Shown here piece after piece: positions 22,555 through 26,950 of a stretch of 26,950 bases of DNA. The stretch covers positions 1 to 26,950 of the forward strand of contig JAKABA010000038.1 in NCBI GenBank assembly GCA_021802115.1. The letters run 5' to 3'. Under the pieces are notes generated by a model. That model worked only from the letters and a program-made list of their open reading frames with translations, was not told the DNA's origin and did not search any database. Every line of letters begins with the position of its first letter. The first letter of the stretch is position 1. The stretch comes from a bacterium. GTDB taxonomy: Bacteria > Chloroflexota > Dormibacteria > UBA8260 > Bog-877. The translations under genes and the position numbers were made by a program.

Positions 22555-24883
22555 GGCCCCCACCCTTGGGAGTCGCCAGGTCAGCTGGCGTCGGGCGGCC
22601 ATGGTGACGTCCGCCCAACTTGCCTCGACGTTCTAGCTGCAGCAGCAGCAAGGTCGCTCCGATCGCCACCGCAGCCAGGCCCGCCACCTCCAGCATGACG
22701 TAGGGGGGCGGCAGCGAGAGCCCGAACAGCTGCCGCGAGACCGGCACCCAGACGGCACCCAGGGCGAGCAGGAAGATGGCCACCAGTAGGCTGGCCCTTG
22801 CCCGGGTCAAAGGCCAGACCAGATAGCCGAGGAGCCACAGGCCCACCAGGAAGAGGGCGGTGGCGGCGGCGGTACGAGCCTCCATCGGGGTTGTGCCGAG
22901 GATCGTCCGGGTCAACTCGAACGCCCCCAGTGCGGCCGCGGCCGCAGCTAGGCCCGCCGGGCCCGCGACGCCCAGCACCCGGCGGGTGAAGCCGGAGCTG
23001 GCGCGCGGCGCGCGCCGGCCCAGAGCCAGGAACAAGCCGGGGATCCCGATGGTCAGCGAACTGACCAGGGTCAAGTGACGCGGGTAGAAGGGGTAGGGCA
23101 TCGCCAGGACCCCAACCGCCAGCGCCAGCACCGTCGCGTAGACGGTCTTGGTGACCACCACCCGGGCGACCCGCTCGATGTTGTCGATCACCCGCCGGCC
23201 CTCGTAAAGGAGCTGCGGCACCGCGGCGAACGAGCTATCCAGCAGGACGACTTGGCCCACCGCCCGGCTGGCCTGACTGCCGGAGCCCATGGCGATGCCT
23301 ATGTCTGCCTGCCGCAGAGCTGCGACGTCATTGACCCCATCTCCGATCATGGCTACGACGTGCCCCGCGCTCTGAAGCGCCGACACCATGGCTCGCTTTC
23401 GGGGCGGGGTCACTCGGCCGAACACGGAGCTCGAGCTCAGCGCCTCCACCAGTGCCTCGGGGCTGGCTGGCAGTTGGCTCGAGTCCACTCCATCGGACGC
23501 CGGGATCCCTACGCGCTTGGCGATCGCGGCCACGGTGCGAGGATCGTCACCTGAGAGCACCTTGACCTCGATGCCCTGCGCGAGCAGATATCCGATCGTC
23601 GAGCTCGCCTCTGGGCGAAGTTCCTCCTCCAAGGAGACCAAGCCGGTTGGTAGCAGGCCGGGCGGAAGGGCCTTGCCCACCAGCCCCCCCGGAGCTCGGG
23701 CGAGCAACACCATCCGCCGCCCGGCGTCCGCGTGCCGGGCCAGCCGCGCGGCCAACGAGCCGGTGGCCTGTTCGCCGTTCAGGAGCACGTCGGCGGCCCC
23801 CAGCACCCAGGCGCCGCGGCTTCCGAAACCCGCGGCGCTCCATCTGCGAGCTGACGAGAACGGCACCGACTCGGTCGCTTTCCATTCAGGGGCGGCCGAG
23901 CCGATCAGCGCCAGCGCCCTCATGGTGGGATTGGGCGCGTGATCCGCGGCCACCATAGCTCCAAGGATAGGCCCGACCTCCTCCCCGGTCAGCGACTCCA
24001 CGTCATGGACTCGCATGGTCGGCTCGGTGAGGGTCCCGGTCTTGTCGATGCAGAGGAGATCAACTCGAGCCAGCACCTCGACCGCGGGCAGGGTCTGAAC
24101 CAGAACCCGGCTCCGGGCCATTCGGAGAGCGCCCAGCGCCAAGGCGATGGAGGTGAGGAGCACCAAGCCCTCCGGCACCATGGCGCCGACTCCGGCCACC
24201 AACCCACGGAGAGCTGCCTCCAGGGGCTCGCCGGAGCGCAGGATCTGGGAGCTCACCAGCAGCGCACTGGCGGGGACCATGGCCCAGCTGACGCCGCGCA
24301 GGATCTGGTTGGTCCCCGCCTGGAGGTCAGAGCGGGCCCGTTTCGGGACGCGAGCCTCCGCCTCCAGGCGCTGGGCATAGGCAAACTCGCCAACCTGGGT
24401 GGTCCGCATGGTGGCGATCCCCGCCACCACGAAGGTGCCCGACAGCACCTGGTCGCCGACGGCCTTGTCAACCGGTTCGGCCTCGCCCGTCACCAGTGAC
24501 TCGTCCACCTGCAAACCCTCGCTCACGAGTACGGTGCCATCGGCCACAACCTGGTCCCCAGGGCGAAGCTCCAGCACCCAGTCGGGGGCCACCTGGCTGA
24601 CCGGCAGGTCGATCACGGCACCCTCCCGCAACACGTGGGCCAGGGGGGCGGTGAGCACTGCCAACCTGGCCAGGGTGCGTCTAGCCCGTAGCTCCTGAGC
24701 GATTCCGATGACCGTGTTCAGCGCCGGCACCACCACAAAGAGGGCATCTTGGGGTGGCCCCACCAGAGCGATCACCACCAAGAGCGCGCCCAGAATGGCG
24801 TTGAACCTGGTGAAGAGGTTGGCCCGCACCATCGCCCAGAGGGTGCTGCCAATTGGTCCGGGCAGGCGGCCGGATGCAGTCAC
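22547..24883 (-). CDS. CtpE-like cation-transporting P-type ATPase
   Basis: A 778-residue P-type ATPase outside the heavy-metal class. Actuator motif VTGEAEP (131-137), membrane motif VPEGL (236-240), phosphorylation site DKTGTLTEP (280-288), hinge GDGVND (514-519) and about six C-terminal helices. The layout and the RANLFTRFNAILG start resemble Mycobacterium CtpE (797 aa), for which calcium uptake has been proposed; the ion here is inferred. GTG 24883 is the only ATG/GTG/TTG in frame after the upstream stop. The product therefore lacks about 15-20 residues of the usual N-terminus, and there is no ribosome site or -10 close by. The His/Gly-rich tail (GGRHHG, GGGHG) is unusual. It overlaps the hemerythrin ATPase gene by 8 nt. 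Confidence 0.9.
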   Translation of the reverse strand: MTASGRLPGPIGSTLWAMVRANLFTRFNAILGALLVVIALVGPPQDALFVVVPALNTVIGIAQELRARRTLARLAVLTAPLAHVLREGAVIDLPVSQVAPDWVLELRPGDQVVADGTVLVSEGLQVDESLVTGEAEPVDKAVGDQVLSGTFVVAGIATMRTTQVGEFAYAQRLEAEARVPKRARSDLQAGTNQILRGVSWAMVPASALLVSSQILRSGEPLEAALRGLVAGVGAMVPEGLVLLTSIALALGALRMARSRVLVQTLPAVEVLARVDLLCIDKTGTLTEPTMRVHDVESLTGEEVGPILGAMVAADHAPNPTMRALALIGSAAPEWKATESVPFSSARRWSAAGFGSRGAWVLGAADVLLNGEQATGSLAARLARHADAGRRMVLLARAPGGLVGKALPPGLLPTGLVSLEEELRPEASSTIGYLLAQGIEVKVLSGDDPRTVAAIAKRVGIPASDGVDSSQLPASPEALVEALSSSSVFGRVTPPRKRAMVSALQSAGHVVAMIGDGVNDVAALRQADIGIAMGSGSQASRAVGQVVLLDSSFAAVPQLLYEGRRVIDNIERVARVVVTKTVYATVLALAVGVLAMPYPFYPRHLTLVSSLTIGIPGLFLALGRRAPRASSGFTRRVLGVAGPAGLAAAAAALGAFELTRTILGTTPMEARTAAATALFLVGLWLLGYLVWPLTRARASLLVAIFLLALGAVWVPVSRQLFGLSLPPPYVMLEVAGLAAVAIGATLLLLQLERRGKLGGRHHGRPTPADLATPKGGGHG

Positions 24884-25523
24884 CCGGGGCGTCGACAGTC
24901 GCTCCCGATCGGCAGCTGGCCCTGCCCGCTGCCAATCGCGCCGCCAGCCTTGGGGAGGCAGCTCCGGCCGGGACGATCCCGAGCCGGCTGGATGGCTGGG
25001 CTCTGGTGGTCAGCCCCCGCGGCACGCGGGCGCACCCCCACTCCCCGGGTGTGGTCCGTCGGCTTGACAGCGGAAACGACGGCTCCTGACTTTCGCCGCG
25101 CCTGGTGGCACCGGGCTGGACCAGGCGCGGCTCGAAGCTCCCTGGCGGTTCTCGCCAGTGGGCCAAGTCGAGAAGCGGGAGAGGTAGCCGGCCCACGGCG
25201 AACGGCCAGCCTTGGACTACGCCGAAGAGCGTATCCGAAGCCTTGCGGAGGTGCACCACGGCCGCGCCAATCCGCGCCCTGGTCAAGGCGATCCCCGTCG
25301 CCCCCTCGCCGTGGCGGGAATTCCTTCCCAGCCCCCATCAACTGACTCCGCCCAACCGAGCGAACCGCCCGCCGCTCCTGACGGTGCGGTGGACCATCCC
25401 GCCCGTCTCGCTCCCAATCGGCGGGGGCCGCCTGCTCGATCCAGGCTCATGACCGACGGTCCCGGAGGTCGTCTCGTCGCCAGCATGGCGCACCTGGTCA
25501 GCCTGGGTGCTGCGGGGGTGCAC
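24884..25523. other. 640-bp region without recognised gene
   Basis: This is the stretch upstream of the CtpE-like gene and downstream of the DUF4389 gene. Open frames exist on both strands but lack ribosome sites and family motifs, and their composition is that of random GC-rich DNA. One minus-strand frame near 24915-24960 reads LAARLAAGRAS, faintly like the N-terminal helix of P-type ATPases, but it is out of frame with the ATPase gene. The promoter of the ATPase pair should lie here and was not located. Confidence 0.5.
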
Positions 25524-26231
25524 CTAGGCAGGGTCCGCCGCGCCTCGCTCGCCTCTCTGCTCAAGATCGGGCTCACGGCTGCCGCAGTCGAGGCGGAAGG
25601 GCGGGTACTGGTCGGTCATCAAGTTGGCGTAGGCAAGCACCCTGAAGCACCAGCGGTTCAGCCCCATGACCAGGTCGAACACAGGCTTAGGGTAGACCCC
25701 GGACACGGCCAGGATCACAGCCGCGATCAGCACCAGCAGGGCGATCAGACCACTGCCGGTGATGGTCCTGCCGGGGCCTCCGAAACCAAGATCGAAGCCG
25801 CCACTGAACAGCAGGACCACCAGGTACTGGGGAAGTGCCAGCAGCCACCACTTGACCAGCACCAGCCCGCGGGAGAGGCGCCTCGGGTAAGCGACAGTGA
25901 AATCCGCAGGGAAGTTGGGATCCGATCTCAGTGTGAACGGTGGGTAGCGGTCAGTGCCGAGGGTCCCATAGGCGTAGTAGGCCACCCGCCAGCTCCATCG
26001 CATCACCCCGACATTGAAGTCAAAGATCGACCTCGGGTAGCGCCCCGTGAAGAGGATGGCGAAGCCGGCCACGACCGTCAGCACGAACACCGCCAGCCAG
26101 AGGCAGGCCAGGACGAGAACGTGGGGGATTGCCAGCAGCCACTTGACCAGCCAAAGCCACCGGCTCAGGCGCTGGTCCAGCTCACCGCTCAGGGAAGCCG
26201 GGTAACCGCCTCGGACTGGATTGGTAACCAT
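25524..26231 (-). CDS. DUF4389 membrane protein with duplicated halves
   Basis: A 235-residue membrane protein built of two similar halves. Half one runs from GYPASLSGELDQRLSRWLWL (9-28) through LVKWLLAIPH, GRYPRSIFDFNVGVMRW and TDRYPPFTL (93-101). Half two runs from AYPRRLSRGLVLVKWWLLALP (114-134, shown in part) through GVYPKPVFDLVMGLNRW to TDQYPPFRL (206-214). Each half has one or two hydrophobic helices. These are DUF4389 features, and function is unknown. ATG 26231 has an excellent ribosome site (GGAGGAGG, 5 nt spacing). The open frame extends 26 codons upstream, but those residues are not family-like. No partner gene is adjacent. Confidence 0.92.
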   Translation of the reverse strand: MVTNPVRGGYPASLSGELDQRLSRWLWLVKWLLAIPHVLVLACLWLAVFVLTVVAGFAILFTGRYPRSIFDFNVGVMRWSWRVAYYAYGTLGTDRYPPFTLRSDPNFPADFTVAYPRRLSRGLVLVKWWLLALPQYLVVLLFSGGFDLGFGGPGRTITGSGLIALLVLIAAVILAVSGVYPKPVFDLVMGLNRWCFRVLAYANLMTDQYPPFRLDCGSREPDLEQRGERGAADPA

Positions 26232-26837
26232 TCCCACCTCCTCCAGAGAGGGTGCGCTTTGCCCGATGGGGTCTCGAGTCCGGGGCGAGGAACCGCGCTC
26301 GCCCTCCATGCTCTTTGACCCACGGGCGGCTGGGGCAGGCGGAAAGCTCGCGCCTTTGGGCGGGTGAATCTACCCAGCGAGAATATGCCCTCAGACGCGG
26401 CTGGCCGCGGGCTCCCCGGGCCCGGCTGGCACGCGCTTCGCGCCGCAGCCATCAAACCTGGTGGCCGCGGGGGGTTGTCAGCAGCTGGCGGGAAAGTGAG
26501 CATGAGTGCCCATGAGAGCGGTTCCGTGAACTGGGAAAAGGTTGGCGAGTGTGACTGGCGGGTCGGGCTGTGGGTGACTTCTATTGAGAGGGCCCTCCGG
26601 ACGACTGCCAGCGGGACGTTCCTGGTGTGAAAGATCGGATCACCCCGGCGTCACGGCTCCGGCCAGCGCCACCGCTGGTTGAGCCGAAGTCTCCGGATCA
26701 AGTCGTGGCTGTGGAGGTCTGGCGCCGCGTCGGTGACCATCCGCCAGCTGATCGATGGCCGAGACCCCAGGGTCCAAGCGGGCCCGGATGGATGGGGGAC
26801 GAGCGGCTCCTGGCCGACCCGCAGCCCCGGTGAGAGC
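26232..26837. other. 606-bp region without recognised gene
   Basis: The first bases hold the DUF4389 ribosome site. Beyond that I find no gene with family motifs. The stretch around 26510-26640 is somewhat less GC-rich than its surroundings and contains the perfect palindrome GAGGGCCCTC (26588-26597). If the gene starting at 26838 is a transposase, this stretch could include the left end of its element, but no terminal repeat can be defined from one side. Confidence 0.45.
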
Positions 26838-26950
26838 ATGAGCAGCCGGGTTCGCCACCCGATCGGGCCTCCTGTGCAGGCCGCTGCGGTGACCACCCTG
26901 CGGATCCGCACCCGGCTGCGGGTCTCGGACGCCGACCGAGCCGTGATAGT
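26838..26950 (+). CDS. Start of a gene cut off by the right edge; possible transposase
   Basis: An ATG at 26838, preceded by GGTGAGAG at ribosome-site distance, opens a frame that remains open to the window end (37 codons). The protein has a neutral start followed by VTTLRIRTRLRVSDADRAVI. The basic beta-strand-like TLRIRTRLRVSDADRA resembles the N-termini of TnpB-type (IS200/IS605) transposases from memory, but 37 residues are too few to decide. If not a transposase, its identity is unknown. Confidence 0.45.
   Translation, partial: MSSRVRHPIGPPVQAAAVTTLRIRTRLRVSDADRAVI

Noticed and set aside
24900..25010. Frameshifted N-terminus of the CtpE-like ATPase in an adjacent frame
   Set aside because: The resemblance (LAARLAAGRAS) is weak, and the spacing to the first membrane segment is about 20 residues longer than in the family. 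Kept only as a possibility in the findings.
25212..26318. A 368-codon plus-strand frame opposite the DUF4389 gene
   Set aside because: It is antisense to a gene with an excellent ribosome site and clear duplicated motifs. The plus-strand product is His/Gln/Asp-rich with no family signal.

Overview
This window comes from a GC-rich bacterial chromosome. The gene families point to Actinobacteria, Chloroflexota or the uncultured Dormibacterota: a three-subunit proton-translocating transhydrogenase, a two-subunit 2-oxoglutarate:ferredoxin oxidoreductase (KorAB), a DUF1469/DUF3618 pair, a CtpE-like ATPase and a DUF4389 protein. The phylum is an inference. No rRNA, tRNA, CRISPR array, prophage or complete insertion sequence was seen. 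Apart from a direct repeat at the left edge and a cut-off gene at the right edge, this is ordinary chromosome.

Layout. 1-677: no recognised gene, but an exact direct repeat of at least 127 bp at a 300-bp offset. 678-3590 (-): pntAA-pntAB-pntB transhydrogenase. 3976-8744 (+): a GltD-like flavoprotein fused to a 2[4Fe-4S] ferredoxin domain, then korA and korB. 8916-11251: trehalose genes otsA (+) and otsB (-), convergent. 11305-12811 (+): DUF1469 membrane protein, DUF3618 protein and a GNAT acetyltransferase. 12978-14230 (-): an isocitrate lyase/PEP mutase family enzyme coupled to a YjbR/MmcQ protein. 14463-16846: AhpD-like and SnoaL-like genes (-), divergent from a MocR/PdxR-type regulator (+). 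17052-19791 (-): MFS transporter and HtrA-type lipoprotein protease. 20230-24883 (-): two overlapping P-type ATPases, one a P1B-5 type with a C-terminal hemerythrin domain, the other CtpE-like. 25524-26231 (-): DUF4389 membrane protein. 26838-end (+): start of a cut-off gene, possibly a transposase.

How the genes fit together. The left third reads as a redox module. KorAB would make reduced ferredoxin from 2-oxoglutarate, the flavoprotein-ferredoxin could pass those electrons to NAD(P), and the transhydrogenase balances NADH and NADPH against the proton gradient. The trehalose pair implies osmotic or desiccation protection.

The main non-coding signal is a start-site pattern. Six starts (pntAA, otsB, the DUF1469 gene, the AhpD gene, the MocR gene, the MFS gene) have a TAnnnT hexamer 6-8 nt upstream, and most lack a Shine-Dalgarno. 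This suggests leaderless transcription. The 46-bp space between the AhpD and MocR genes holds two mirror-image promoters that overlap each other.
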